A program made the translations under genes and the position numbers. Under the pieces are notes generated by a model that saw nothing but the letters and a program-made list of their open reading frames with translations, was not told the DNA's origin and searched no databases. This document shows, one piece after another, positions 52,300 to 61,405 of a DNA stretch of 64,000 nucleotides. How positions within the stretch are numbered: the first letter of the stretch is position 1; every line of letters begins with the position of its first letter. This DNA comes from a bacterium (GTDB taxonomy: Bacteria; Bacillota; Clostridia; Lachnospirales; Lachnospiraceae): assembly GCA_022774325.1 (NCBI GenBank), contig JALFNN010000045.1, positions 1 to 64,000 of the forward strand. The letters run 5' to 3'.

Positions 52300-53091
52300 A
52301 TGCCTGCATTTTATGCACACAACCGTTTTGGGGAAAAAGTAGCCCAAAAAACAGACGGAGAATTAAACGAAATCATTTCTAAATACTATGTACAATTTCA
52401 GATTGGTCTCCAGGGACCGGATATTTTCTTTTTTTACCGGCCATGGAAAAGTAATCGTGTATCCAAATATGGTTACCACCTTCACGAAGTATCAGCAGCA
52501 TCCTTCTTCACACATGCGCTGACTGTCGTAAAAGAAAAAGGACGTGACAGCCGGGAATACGCCTATCTCCTGGGTTTCATCTGCCACTACATTCTTGACA
52601 GTGAATGTCATCCTTATGTATCTGAAATGATGGAAGCTCTTGATGTCGAACATTTGGAAATTGAAGAAGAATTTGAAAAAATGCTTCTTCGCAAAGACGG
52701 AAAGAATGCTCTTTCCTATCCACTTGCTGATCTTGTCCCGACAGACAGCGTAACCGCAAAAACAATTTATCCTTTCTACCGTAATATGAATCCGGTCATT
52801 ATCCGGGAGGCATTGAAAGACCTAAAACTGGTAAAAAGAATCTTTACGGCTCCATGTATCGTCAAACAGGCCATTCTGAACGGAGCAATGCATTTAACCG
52901 GAAAATATGATTATTGGAAGGGGCTGATGCATCAGCGGAAAGACAACCCCAAATGCACAGTCAGCAACGAGGGTCTTTACCTGCGGTTCAAAGGTGCTGT
53001 TGACATCGCTGTAACCATGCTTTACAGCTTTGACGAAAGTCTTTGTACCGGCACAGAACTCCATTCGCGTTTTGAACGCACATTTGAATAG
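52300..53091 (+). CDS. Zinc-dependent phospholipase C-like protein
   Basis: 263 residues. The all-helical zinc phospholipase C / S1-P1 nuclease type is suggested by MPAFYAHNRFGEKV at the start, QIGLQGPDIFFF, and GFICHYILDSECHPY with the metal-binding histidines. There is no signal peptide, unlike secreted clostridial alpha-toxins, so it works inside the cell and is not a toxin by this evidence. GGAGG site before the ATG. It is cotranscribed with a UMF1-type transporter 15 bp downstream. Confidence 0.8.
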   Translation: MPAFYAHNRFGEKVAQKTDGELNEIISKYYVQFQIGLQGPDIFFFYRPWKSNRVSKYGYHLHEVSAASFFTHALTVVKEKGRDSREYAYLLGFICHYILDSECHPYVSEMMEALDVEHLEIEEEFEKMLLRKDGKNALSYPLADLVPTDSVTAKTIYPFYRNMNPVIIREALKDLKLVKRIFTAPCIVKQAILNGAMHLTGKYDYWKGLMHQRKDNPKCTVSNEGLYLRFKGAVDIAVTMLYSFDESLCTGTELHSRFERTFE

Positions 53092-53105
53092 AAGGAGGCA
53101 TCTGA

Positions 53106-54347
53106 ATGAATAATACAAAACTTACAAAACTGGAAAAATGCTGGATTCTGTACGATGTAGGAAATTCTGCATTTATTATGCTGGTATCCACGATCATTCC
53201 GATCTATTTCAACTTTCTGGCCGGTAATGCAGGAATATCCGAAGTGGATTATCTTGCCTATTGGGGATATGCTGCTTCTGTCGCAACAGTCATGGTAGCC
53301 ATCATTGGTCCAATTCTCGGCACATTGGCAGACACCCGCAATTTCAAAAAGCCCTTGTTTACAATCTCCATGATGGTCGGGGTACTTGGCTGCGCAGCAC
53401 TCTCTTTTCCTAAATCATGGGTCCTGTTTCTGGCTGTCTTCGTAATTGCAAAAGTGGGATACAATGCCAGCCTGATTTTCTATGATTCCATGCTGGTCGA
53501 TATCACAACAGAAGAGAAAATGGACTCCGTTTCATCACACGGCTATGCATGGGGATACATCGGAAGCTGCATTCCATTTGTTATATCTCTGGTTTTTGTT
53601 CTGATGTACGATAAAATCGGGATTTCCATGACCACTGCCATGATGCTTGCCTTTTTTCTTAATGCACTCTGGTGGCTTGTTGTCACGATTCCATTGCTGA
53701 AAAATTATCATCAGACAAATTATGTGGAACTGCCCGCTCATCCGATCAAAAACAGTTTTAAACGCCTTGCAGTCACTCTGAGGGATATAAAGAAACAAAA
53801 AAACATTTTTTTGTATCTGCTTTCGTTTTTCTTTTTCATAGATGGTGTGTATACGATCATCGAAATGGCTACCGCTTACGGAAGTGCACTGGGCCTGGAT
53901 TCACAGGGATTGTTACTTGCCCTTTTGGTCACTCAGCTTGTTGCTTTTCCATGTGCCCTGATTTTTTCCGTGCTTTCCAAGAAGTTTGATACCGATTTTC
54001 TGATCAAAATCTGCATCGCAGCTTACACCGGAATTGCACTCTTCGCCATCCAGCTTGATAAGCAATGGGAGTTCTGGCTGCTCGCTGTTCTTGTCGGTAT
54101 GTTCCAAGGCGCGATTCAGGCACTCTCCCGCTCTTACTTCGCCAAGATCATCCCTGCGGAGAAATCCGGAGAATACTTTGGTATATACGATATCTGCGGA
54201 AAAGGAGCCTCTTTCATGGGAACCACACTGGTCGGACTGGTTGCCCAGATTACCAATGTAGCAAATGCTGGTGTTGCAATCATTTCCGTGATGTTTATCA
54301 TCGGATATGTTCTTTTCTGCAAAGCCGCAAAACTAAACAAAGCGTGA
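53106..54347 (+). CDS. MFS transporter, UMF1 family
   Basis: 413 residues with twelve membrane helices. YDVGNSAFIMLVSTIIPIYF near the start and SRSYFAKIIPAEKSGEYFGIYD are the UMF1 (vacuole effluxer Atg22-like) signatures. These proteins may export amino acids or lipids; the substrate is unknown. GAAGGAGG precedes the ATG and the gene lies 15 bp after the phospholipase C-like gene. Confidence 0.88.
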   Translation: MNNTKLTKLEKCWILYDVGNSAFIMLVSTIIPIYFNFLAGNAGISEVDYLAYWGYAASVATVMVAIIGPILGTLADTRNFKKPLFTISMMVGVLGCAALSFPKSWVLFLAVFVIAKVGYNASLIFYDSMLVDITTEEKMDSVSSHGYAWGYIGSCIPFVISLVFVLMYDKIGISMTTAMMLAFFLNALWWLVVTIPLLKNYHQTNYVELPAHPIKNSFKRLAVTLRDIKKQKNIFLYLLSFFFFIDGVYTIIEMATAYGSALGLDSQGLLLALLVTQLVAFPCALIFSVLSKKFDTDFLIKICIAAYTGIALFAIQLDKQWEFWLLAVLVGMFQGAIQALSRSYFAKIIPAEKSGEYFGIYDICGKGASFMGTTLVGLVAQITNVANAGVAIISVMFIIGYVLFCKAAKLNKA

Positions 54348-54484
54348 TTAGCGATGATTTCTGGTAATTATTTATAATTTGCCAGCTTTTTCCAAAGAAA
54401 TATGATTTTTTTGCACAAAAATATGGAAATATGAGCAAAAAAATTGTATAATATATTGCATCAAGCGAAAGAGAGGGTTCACTT

Positions 54485-55621
54485 ATGAAGCAAAATAATA
54501 TGTTAGCAATGATTTTGGCTGGTGGACGTGGTTCCCGTCTTCATGACCTGACCAATAAAGTGGCAAAACCGGCCGTCTCATATGGTGGGAAGTACCGTAT
54601 CGTTGATTTTCCCCTCAGTAACTGTGCAAACAGCGGAATCGATGTTGTCGGTGTTCTGACACAGTACGAATCCGTTCTGCTGAACAGCTACGTAGCTGCA
54701 GGCGGCAGATGGGGACTTGACGCAAAAGATAGCGGTGTTTTTGTACTTCCACCACGTGAGAAAGCGGATTCCAATCTGGATGTTTACCGTGGAACTGCTG
54801 ATGCCATTTCCCAGAACATTGATTTCATCGATTCTTATTCTCCAGAATATCTTCTTGTACTTTCCGGAGACCATATTTATAAAATGAATTACGCCAAGAT
54901 GCTTGCCCATCACAGAGCATGTAATGCTGATGCTACGATTGCCGTTATCGAAGTACCGATGAAAGAAGCAAGCCGTTTCGGCATCATGAATACAGACGAA
55001 GAAGGCACGATCGTAGAATTCGAAGAGAAACCGCCACAGCCGAAGAGCAATCTTGCTTCCATGGGTATCTACATTTTCAACTGGAAGCTGCTTCGCAAAA
55101 TGCTGTTGGCAGATATGAAGAATACGGAGTCTAATCACGACTTTGGTAAGGATATCATTCCGACCATGCTGAATGACGGAAGAAAACTGGTTGCTTATAA
55201 ATTCCAGGGATACTGGAAAGATGTAGGAACCATCGATTCCCTTTGGGAAGCAAATATGGATCTTTTAAATGGAAACGAGCTTGATTTAAGCGATCCGACC
55301 TGGAAGATTTATACCGAAGACGTTACAACTCTTCCTCATTACATAGGCGCTGAAGCTAAGATCAACAAGGCTTTCATCACACAGGGCTGTACCATCAACG
55401 GCGAAATCACGAACTCCGTTCTTTTCACCGGAGTTAAAGTTGGGGAAGGCGCCAAGATTATCGACAGTGTACTGATGCCGGGTGTTGAAGTGGAAGACGG
55501 AGCCGTTGTTACCCGCGCTCTGGTTGCCGACGGCATTAAGATCGGCAAACAGGCTGTTGTCGGTTCTGCTGACAGCGAACATATCGAACTGGTAGCAAAA
55601 CGTGTAAAGGGGGTAGAATAA
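54485..55621 (+). CDS. glgC: Glucose-1-phosphate adenylyltransferase
   Basis: 378 residues. [13 protein letters not shown] is the nucleotide-binding loop; [23 protein letters not shown] and [11 protein letters not shown] complete the catalytic domain, and the C-terminus is a left-handed beta helix. It makes ADP-glucose for glycogen. TATAAT at 54447-54452 is a likely -10. It is followed by glgD at 1 bp. Confidence 0.95.
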   Translation: MKQNNMLAMILAGGRGSRLHDLTNKVAKPAVSYGGKYRIVDFPLSNCANSGIDVVGVLTQYESVLLNSYVAAGGRWGLDAKDSGVFVLPPREKADSNLDVYRGTADAISQNIDFIDSYSPEYLLVLSGDHIYKMNYAKMLAHHRACNADATIAVIEVPMKEASRFGIMNTDEEGTIVEFEEKPPQPKSNLASMGIYIFNWKLLRKMLLADMKNTESNHDFGKDIIPTMLNDGRKLVAYKFQGYWKDVGTIDSLWEANMDLLNGNELDLSDPTWKIYTEDVTTLPHYIGAEAKINKAFITQGCTINGEITNSVLFTGVKVGEGAKIIDSVLMPGVEVEDGAVVTRALVADGIKIGKQAVVGSADSEHIELVAKRVKGVE

Positions 55622-55622
55622 T

Positions 55623-56738
55623 ATGTATAACGCATTTGGAATCGTCACTTCTTCCGGCAGAGATATCTGGGTAGAGGGACTTCAGGACTATCGTCCAATC
55701 GGTTCGTTCTCTTTTCTCGGAAGATATCGAGTAATAGACTTTGCAATTTCTAATATGAGTAACAGTGACATTGACCGCATCCAGGTATATATCAGAAGAA
55801 AACCTCGTTCTCTTGTCGAACATCTCGGAAGTGGACGCCAATACAATATCAACTCAAAACGCGGCAATCTGCAGATCCTGTTTTCCGAGGATGGTGCTGA
55901 GCACAGTATCTATAACACGGACATCGCCATGTTTATGGAGAACCTGGAATGCATTCAGAGAATGCATCATCCATATGTAGTCATCGCACCGAACTACATG
56001 GTATACACTGCAAACTATGATACTCTGCTTCAGAATCATATAGATTCCGGTGCGGACATCACAGTTCTGTACCATTCAGTTGATAATGCAAAAGAAGCAT
56101 TCCTGAACTGCAATACTTTGAACCTGAACCGTCAGAAAGGTGTTCTTTCTATCGAGAAGAATCACGGTAATGCTAAGAACAGAAATATTTTCATGGATAC
56201 ATATATTATGAAGAAAGATTTGTTTATCGAGCTCGTACAGAAAGCTCACAAACTTTCTTCTATGTACACACTGGCTGACATCGTCAGTGCAGAATGTGAA
56301 GAACTGGATGTGCGCGGAATTTCTCATCGCGGTTATTTTGCTTCCATCACAGATTTCAAGAGCTACTATGATGCTAACATGTCGTTGATCGACTACAAAT
56401 CAGCAATGAGCCTTTTTGATGAGGACTGGCCGATCTACACACGTACCAATGACTCCTGCCCGACGAAGTATCTTGAAACAGCAAGCGTGAAATCCTCTGT
56501 TGTTTCCAACGGTTGCCTGATCGAAGGTACGATCGAGAATTCAATTCTCGGACGTGGATGCGTCGTGAAACCTGGTGCTGTTGTAAAGAATTGTGTGGTA
56601 TTCCCAGGTGTTGTAATCGCAGAAAACGTACATCTTGAGAATTTGGTTGTTGACCGGAGAGCACAAGTGATTCATGCAAAAGAAATCATTGCTCCGGCTG
56701 ATCATCCGGGATATATCAAACGTGAAGATACTCTTTAA
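55623..56738 (+). CDS. glgD: Glycogen biosynthesis protein GlgD (non-catalytic partner)
   Basis: 371 residues. It resembles GlgC throughout, but the GGRGSRL loop of GlgC is replaced by VTSSGRDIWVEGL, so it cannot bind ATP in the usual way. In Bacillus GlgD raises the activity of GlgC in a mixed tetramer. Ends in the beta-helix domain (NGCLIEGTIENSILGRGCVVKPGA). Translation is coupled to glgC. Confidence 0.93.
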   Translation: MYNAFGIVTSSGRDIWVEGLQDYRPIGSFSFLGRYRVIDFAISNMSNSDIDRIQVYIRRKPRSLVEHLGSGRQYNINSKRGNLQILFSEDGAEHSIYNTDIAMFMENLECIQRMHHPYVVIAPNYMVYTANYDTLLQNHIDSGADITVLYHSVDNAKEAFLNCNTLNLNRQKGVLSIEKNHGNAKNRNIFMDTYIMKKDLFIELVQKAHKLSSMYTLADIVSAECEELDVRGISHRGYFASITDFKSYYDANMSLIDYKSAMSLFDEDWPIYTRTNDSCPTKYLETASVKSSVVSNGCLIEGTIENSILGRGCVVKPGAVVKNCVVFPGVVIAENVHLENLVVDRRAQVIHAKEIIAPADHPGYIKREDTL

Positions 56739-56749
56739 TAAGGGAACAC

Positions 56750-56787
56750 AAAGCGGAGCATATCTGACCGGTATGCCCCGCTTTTAT
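56750..56787 (+). terminator. glgCD terminator
   Basis: AAAGCGGAGCATA pairs with TATGCCCCGCTTT (one mismatch), followed by T residues. Lies between glgD and the convergent peptidase gene. Confidence 0.82.
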
Positions 56788-56798
56788 AATTGATTATT

Positions 56799-57974
56799 TT
56801 ATTCTCCAAAGATCATTTCGAATGCCACCTGTATTCCCAAAATAAGCGAATCCTTCTCTATATATTCCTCTCTTGTATGTGCACCATGTCCATAGTAACA
56901 TCCCACACAGACCGAAGGGATTCCCATTGAAAGCGGAATATTACAGTCGGTAGAACCGCAGTTCTGCTCCGGATTCTTTCCGATCACGTTTTTTACTGCC
57001 TTCATTGCTTTTTCCGTCAGCCTTTCCTGCCTGGCCGCATCCACACCTTTGCCACACGGGCGAAGTCCGATCACCTCATATTCTATATCCAGCCCTTTAT
57101 CTTTCTCTTCCCGTATCGTCTTCTCAAAATACTGTTCCATCATCTGCAAATGTTCACTGGTATCGGAACGGAATTCATACAGTATCTCCGCATTCTGGGC
57201 AATCACATTCACCCCGGTTCCCCCGGAGATCAATCCCACATTATAGGTTGTCTTCCCGCCTTCCGGCACTTGAACGCGATAGAGCTTCTCGATGATTCCG
57301 GCCATTTTCTCGATTGCGTTATCTTTTCCGAAATCTCCGAAAGAATGTCCGCCTTCTGTGGCTATCCGGATTCGGTACCGTTTTGAGCCGACCGCGCGGT
57401 TTACAATTTTGTCAAGTTCACTGTCAAATGTACAGAAATTCCGGATTCGTTCTCCGTAACCCCGGCAGATTGCTTTAACTCCTTTCAGATTTCCAAGTCC
57501 CTCTTCTCCAGAATTGCATACCAGCAGCATGCCCGCCGCTCCGTTCTTCTTCTGTTGCTCTCCGAATCCTTTCTGTTCCTTTTCCCATTCACCGTTTCTG
57601 ATCTTACCTGCAATATATTTTGCCGCCATCAAAAGACAAACCACACAGGCTGTATCATCTCCGATTCCCGGACAATAGATTTTCCCGTCACATTCTGTTA
57701 ACGGAAGCGCTTCCGTATCAGGAAACACCACATCCAGGTGTGCCATATACACATCGATTTCTTCCGCTTGATGGATATCGACCGGGTATATCACATTGAA
57801 CGCTTCATCCATATACACCCCTTGTGCCCCCTGCCTTTCCAGCCAGTCACGGCAGAACTTTGCACGCTTCTCCTCCTGATTCGAAGGTGCCGGAATCTGC
57901 GCCAGTTCTTTCAGAAGTTCAAGTGCTTCTTCTTCATGATCCTGAATAAACTCCCTCATCTCTTCACTCAACAT
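56799..57974 (-). CDS. M20-family metallopeptidase
   Basis: 391 residues from the ATG at 57974 with AAGGAGG upstream. Metal ligands: His79 and the bridging Asp region in MAHLDVVFPD, Asp106 in GIGDDTA, the Glu pair in NSGEEGLGN, and later CGSTDCN and a C-terminal YGHGAHTREEYI. The dimerisation domain sits between. It most resembles the PepT/PepV-like peptidases. It starts just after the EamA transporter gene, whose stop is at 57991, so both are probably on one transcript. Confidence 0.88.
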   Translation of the reverse strand: MLSEEMREFIQDHEEEALELLKELAQIPAPSNQEEKRAKFCRDWLERQGAQGVYMDEAFNVIYPVDIHQAEEIDVYMAHLDVVFPDTEALPLTECDGKIYCPGIGDDTACVVCLLMAAKYIAGKIRNGEWEKEQKGFGEQQKKNGAAGMLLVCNSGEEGLGNLKGVKAICRGYGERIRNFCTFDSELDKIVNRAVGSKRYRIRIATEGGHSFGDFGKDNAIEKMAGIIEKLYRVQVPEGGKTTYNVGLISGGTGVNVIAQNAEILYEFRSDTSEHLQMMEQYFEKTIREEKDKGLDIEYEVIGLRPCGKGVDAARQERLTEKAMKAVKNVIGKNPEQNCGSTDCNIPLSMGIPSVCVGCYYGHGAHTREEYIEKDSLILGIQVAFEMIFGE

Positions 57975-57990
57975 ATTTTCTCCTCCTTCG

Positions 57991-58878
57991 CTAACCTGCA
58001 TTTCCCATACGTTCCGATATGATCACCCCAGTCATTGTGAGCACCGTTCCTGCTGCTGACATCCATGTGATCTTCTCATGCAGGACAACAATCGATGTAA
58101 TGATCGTGATGACCGGAATCAGATAAATATAAACACTGGTCTTAATCGCTCCCAGAATTTCCACTGCCCGGTTCCATGTCACAAAGCAGACTGCACATGC
58201 GCCTACACTCAGATATAATAAATTCAGCAGATTTCCGGGAGTTCCAAATTGCACCGCCTTGACATTAAATCCGAAAACAAATGCCAGCGGAAGCATCATC
58301 AGGATGCCGTAAAAGAACATCCTTCTGGTGGCAGGGATCACCGGATACCCGAAGTCTCCCGCCTTTCTGGCCAGAATCGCATAAAGCCCCCACATCATCG
58401 CAGCCACCACACTCAGCATGTCCCCTGCAAAATTAAGCCGGACACCATCTTGTCCACTGAAACTAATCATCGCAATTCCTACGATTGCGAAAACAAATCC
58501 GACAAAAAAGCTTTTCTTCAATTTCTCATCTTTCAAAAACAGGTGCGCACTGATGCCGATAAAAAATGGTGAGATTGAAGTGATGACTCCCACATTTGAC
58601 GCCTGCGTATAGAGAAGCGCTACATTTTCAAACAGATAATACAGACAGATTCCCGTAAGTCCGGCACCTGCAAAATACAGCTCATGCTTTCTATCCGTCA
58701 CTTCCACTTTCCGTGGACTCATGATCCACAAAATGATATATCCGATCACAAATCTTAAAAGCAGCAATTCGATCGGTGAAAAATCTTCAAGCAGTATCTT
58801 GCTTGAGATAAAAGTCGTTCCCCAGATAACGACTGAAATTGCTGCCATGATATGTCCGGTAAATTGTTTCTTTTCCAT
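57991..58878 (-). CDS. EamA-family (DMT) transporter
   Basis: 295 residues with ten membrane helices in two EamA repeats. Starts MEKKQFTGHIMAAISVVIWGTTFISSKILL and has LRFVIGYIILW and the second-half AAMMWGLYAILARKAG. Substrate unknown; family members export amino acids or metabolites. Neighbouring peptidase suggests peptide or amino-acid handling. Confidence 0.88.
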   Translation of the reverse strand: MEKKQFTGHIMAAISVVIWGTTFISSKILLEDFSPIELLLLRFVIGYIILWIMSPRKVEVTDRKHELYFAGAGLTGICLYYLFENVALLYTQASNVGVITSISPFFIGISAHLFLKDEKLKKSFFVGFVFAIVGIAMISFSGQDGVRLNFAGDMLSVVAAMMWGLYAILARKAGDFGYPVIPATRRMFFYGILMMLPLAFVFGFNVKAVQFGTPGNLLNLLYLSVGACAVCFVTWNRAVEILGAIKTSVYIYLIPVITIITSIVVLHEKITWMSAAGTVLTMTGVIISERMGNAG

Positions 58879-59008
58879 GAACTTCTCTCTTTCATTATCA
58901 CAATTCTAAAATGATTCCGAAAAACATTTTTCTGATTTCCGCCCCATTTCTATCTAGTATAATACATTTTCTTCCGCATGACCACCAATAAAATGGGCGA
59001 TCTGGAAA

Positions 59009-59418
59009 TTACTCCAGATCAGCCATGTATTTCTGATAATATTCCATTGTAAATTCTTTCGAAAAGACTCTGGAATAATAATAACCCTGTATCATTCTCA
59101 TGGCATCTTCTCTTGTCATTCTGAGTGACCGTTTCAGCTGACTGCTTCCCTGCTTCTGCTTCATCTCCAGCATTGCATAATTGCTGTCCGGATCGTAACA
59201 CCGCAGCCGAATCTTCCTTCTACATTCCACCCCGCCTGCTTTTCAAAATAATCGTCGTCATAGACTGTGTCAAAATATAGAGAACGAATCATATAACCAT
59301 TTGTTCCATTGTGTTCATCCTGTATAAGCACCTGTTCCAACTGGTGGCTCTTTTTAATGAATTCTTCAACATTAATAAGAAATTTCTTCTCTTCACGAAA
59401 TACTCGATTCAATTGCAT
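59009..59418 (-). pseudogene. VTC-domain polyphosphate polymerase, frameshifted and truncated
   Basis: Two overlapping frames together encode the start of a VTC domain: NRVFREEKKFLINVEEF, then IRSLYFDTVYDDDYFEKQAG in the first frame, and ECRRKIRLRCYDPDSNYAML with LEMKQKQGSSQLKRSLRM in the second. The join is at a run of four C (59230-59233 on the plus strand); one more base would restore the frame. Even so the product stops after about 135 residues, where the family has about 230, so the C-terminal half is gone. The AGGAGG site touches the ATG at 59418; a TTG six bases later has better spacing. It lies behind a c-di-GMP riboswitch. Confidence 0.82.
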
Positions 59419-59442
59419 CCTCCTGTTCAGCCTGTCCTAAAA

Positions 59443-59472
59443 CGCAACTCACCACCTGTAGTAGTGGGAGTC
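59443..59472 (+). repeat. Second copy of the 30-bp bulged hairpin repeat
   Basis: 25 of 30 positions match 15912-15941 in the same orientation, and similarity continues for about 20 bp on the right. It reads ACTC-A-CCAC...GTGG-GAGT, the same bulged stem. It sits between the riboswitch terminator and the VTC pseudogene. Interpreted as a remnant of an IS200/IS605-type end. Confidence 0.55.
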
Positions 59473-59484
59473 TTGTCTTCTTTC

Positions 59485-59525
59485 AAAACAAAAAGCCGGC
59501 TGCAACCCATTTCGTTGCAGCCAGC
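59485..59525 (-). terminator. Terminator of the c-di-GMP riboswitch
   Basis: GCTGGCTGCAAC-GAAATGG-GTTGCAGCCGGC on the minus strand (one mismatch), then UUUUUGUUUU. Its 5' arm overlaps the 3' strand of the aptamer, the classical switch arrangement. Confidence 0.8.
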
Positions 59526-59598
59526 CTATCATACATCATTTCTTGCTTAGACGCTTAGCTTTCCGTCCCTGCCTTTCAGCAGGTTTGGCAATCAATTG
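59510..59598 (-). promoter_or_regulatory. Cyclic-di-GMP-I (GEMM) riboswitch
   Basis: Read on the minus strand: TTGCCAAACC, a CCTGC-TGAAAG-GCAGG hairpin with a GAAA tetraloop, GGGACGGAAAGCTAAG, CGTCTAAGC, and a 3' strand TATGATAGGCTGGCTGC. This is the GEMM-I order. The usual GGCAAACC and GACGCAAAGC are here GCCAAACC and GACGGAAAGC: the pair commonly numbered G21-C46 is swapped to C21-G46, which keeps the pairing. A terminator overlaps the end, so ligand binding would change read-through into the VTC pseudogene. Family assignment is from motif reading, not a covariance search. Confidence 0.72.
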
Positions 59599-59606
59599 AT
59601 GCGATT

Positions 59607-59636
59607 ATTATACATCATATTTTTCAATTACGTCAA
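59607..59636 (-). promoter_or_regulatory. Promoter of the riboswitch transcript
   Basis: On the minus strand TTGACG (59631-59636), 18 bp, TATAAT (59607-59612). The start would fall near 59600, at the 5' edge of the aptamer. Confidence 0.7.
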
Positions 59637-59712
59637 CATTCATCATCTTTTTTTCACATGTTTCTTCCACACACTTTTCACGCGTTCTTTGTCACCATCC
59701 AAATATCTTTTA

Positions 59713-59749
59713 TTTTCCCGGACACTTCTTATCAGCCATCTGTTATAAT
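59713..59749 (+). promoter_or_regulatory. Crp/Fnr-family gene promoter with TTTTCCCGGACAC motif
   Basis: TATAAT at 59744-59749, 18 bp after TTTTCCCGGACAC (59713-59725). Nearly the same motif, TTTTCCGGACAC, recurs at 60464-60475 before yitT, there 8 bp from TATAAT. Confidence 0.5.
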
Positions 59750-59794
59750 AAATACATATTATTCTATTATATTGATACCGGAAAGGAAACGCTT

Positions 59795-60451
59795 ATGATT
59801 AAAATACCCGAGAAATACTTTGATATCTTTTGTACGATCGGCTCACAGAAGACCTATCAAAAAGGCGAATTTATCTATCTTCAAAATGATTCCGCCGACT
59901 ATTTATACCTGATTCTATCAGGCAGAGTCCGCGTATATACCCTTTCTTCTTCCGGGCGTGAAACGACTCTGGAGATTCTGGAAAAAGGCCGTATATTCGG
60001 CGAATCCTCTTTTCTGAGTGATCATGTTCGCCCAACCAGTGTTGCCGCAGTTACCGAGGTACGCCTTGCCACTTGTCTGGTCTCCGACCTGATCCCACTG
60101 CTGCGCGAAACGCCCGAATTGATGGTTCTCCTTTTCCAGCATTTAAGCGAGACGTGTAATCATCTTTCAAGACAGATATACCGCCTCACCAACTACGACA
60201 GCCGAAAACGCATTGCAAGTTTTCTGTTGGAAGAGACGGCTTCCCCCAACCGGGACAAAGGAATTCTGGACAATGTCCTTCCTTATACACACGCCGAAAT
60301 CGCAGAAACTCTGGGTCTGAACCGGGTAACCGTATCAAGGGTTCTTTCCGCTTTTGCCGATCAGGGCCTTCTGAAAAGCCACTATGGTAAAATTATGATC
60401 ACCGATCGGAACGGTTTATATCAAATCCTCAAAAACGGAGCTTATTTGTAG
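59795..60451 (+). CDS. Crp/Fnr-family transcriptional regulator
   Basis: 218 residues. N-terminal cyclic-nucleotide-type beta barrel (about 15-110; YLQNDSADYLYLILSGRVRVY, GRIFGESSFLSD), a dimer helix, and a C-terminal winged helix with recognition region THAEIAETLGLNRVTVSRVL. No N-terminal cysteine cluster, so it is not an oxygen-sensing Fnr. The ligand is unknown. A YitT gene follows 58 bp later, and a shared DNA motif in both promoters suggests direct control. Confidence 0.9.
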   Translation: MIKIPEKYFDIFCTIGSQKTYQKGEFIYLQNDSADYLYLILSGRVRVYTLSSSGRETTLEILEKGRIFGESSFLSDHVRPTSVAAVTEVRLATCLVSDLIPLLRETPELMVLLFQHLSETCNHLSRQIYRLTNYDSRKRIASFLLEETASPNRDKGILDNVLPYTHAEIAETLGLNRVTVSRVLSAFADQGLLKSHYGKIMITDRNGLYQILKNGAYL

Positions 60452-60463
60452 CATACGCTACAG

Positions 60464-60489
60464 TTTTCCGGACACATTACTTTTATAAT
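60464..60489 (+). promoter_or_regulatory. yitT-type gene promoter with TTTTCCGGACAC motif
   Basis: TTTTCCGGACAC (60464-60475) lies 8 bp before TATAAT (60484-60489). Relative to the same motif in front of the regulator gene, the spacing to the -10 differs by exactly 10 bp. Confidence 0.5.
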
Positions 60490-60509
60490 AGTGCCCGGAG
60501 GTAAAAAAT

Positions 60510-61352
60510 ATGAAAAATAAATTTATTTCTTATATTATGATCATTTTCGGCGGGACCCTGACCGCTGCCGCATTTGGCCTTTTCGTCCTTCCACAGGGCT
60601 TTGTGGCAGGCGGTGTGACCGGTCTTTCCGTCATACTGTCTGGTTTTATGAACCTGCCTTTATCCTGGATCGTACTCGCCATCAACCTGATTCTTTTTGC
60701 ACTGGGATGGATCTTTGCCGGAAAAGAGTTCATTTTCAAGACTCTGATCATGACCTTTCTGTTCCCGACTCTTCTTGAACTATTCGGCAGAATCACAATA
60801 TTCGACGCGCTGTCCGCCGACCCTTTCCTGAGCAGTCTGCTCGCAGGCTGTCTCTTAGGTATCGGCTCCGGTCTGATTCTCCGTGCAAATGGTTCCAGCG
60901 GCGGTTTTGATATTTTAGGAGTCGTCCTCAACAAAAAATTCCAGATTCCGGTATCTTCAGTCATGTACGTCTGTGATTTCGTGATCATTTTGTATCAATC
61001 CGTATCCAAACCGCTTCTTTCAACGGTTTACGGAATTGTCGTCATTCTGTGCAGCAGCATCATGGTAAACAAAATCATCACACAGGGTGAATCCAAAGTA
61101 CAGCTGTTGATTTTCTCAAAAGAACGCGAGACGATCCGTGAACATCTGCTGAAGACATTTGATACCGGAGTTACATTATTAAATGCTGAAAGCGGATATC
61201 AAAAAGAGAAAGCAAAAGTCATACTGACTATTCTGCCTTATAATAAAGTCAGTTCTGTTAAGAAAATGATTTATACGGTAGACCCCTATGCTTTTACGGT
61301 GATTAATGGGGTAAATTATGTGGGCGGACGCGGATACAGCATCCGGAGGTAG
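60510..61352 (+). CDS. YitT family membrane protein (DUF161 + DUF2179)
   Basis: 280 residues. Five or six membrane helices (GGTLTAAAFGLFVLPQGFVAGGVTG split over two segments, GLILRANGSSGGFDILGVVL) then a cytosolic DUF2179 domain from about residue 215 (VQLLIFSKERETIREHLL, ending in GVNYVGGRGYSIRR). Function not established. CGGAGG site before the ATG. Confidence 0.9.
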   Translation: MKNKFISYIMIIFGGTLTAAAFGLFVLPQGFVAGGVTGLSVILSGFMNLPLSWIVLAINLILFALGWIFAGKEFIFKTLIMTFLFPTLLELFGRITIFDALSADPFLSSLLAGCLLGIGSGLILRANGSSGGFDILGVVLNKKFQIPVSSVMYVCDFVIILYQSVSKPLLSTVYGIVVILCSSIMVNKIITQGESKVQLLIFSKERETIREHLLKTFDTGVTLLNAESGYQKEKAKVILTILPYNKVSSVKKMIYTVDPYAFTVINGVNYVGGRGYSIRR

Positions 61353-61405
61353 GCACCTGCGGATGCTGCATTCACGTCCTTTTACCAAAGGCCACATCTT
61401 CTGTT

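Noticed and set aside
52300-53091. Secreted alpha-toxin-like phospholipase
   Set aside because: There is no signal peptide and no C2-like domain; the protein is a cytosolic member of the fold.
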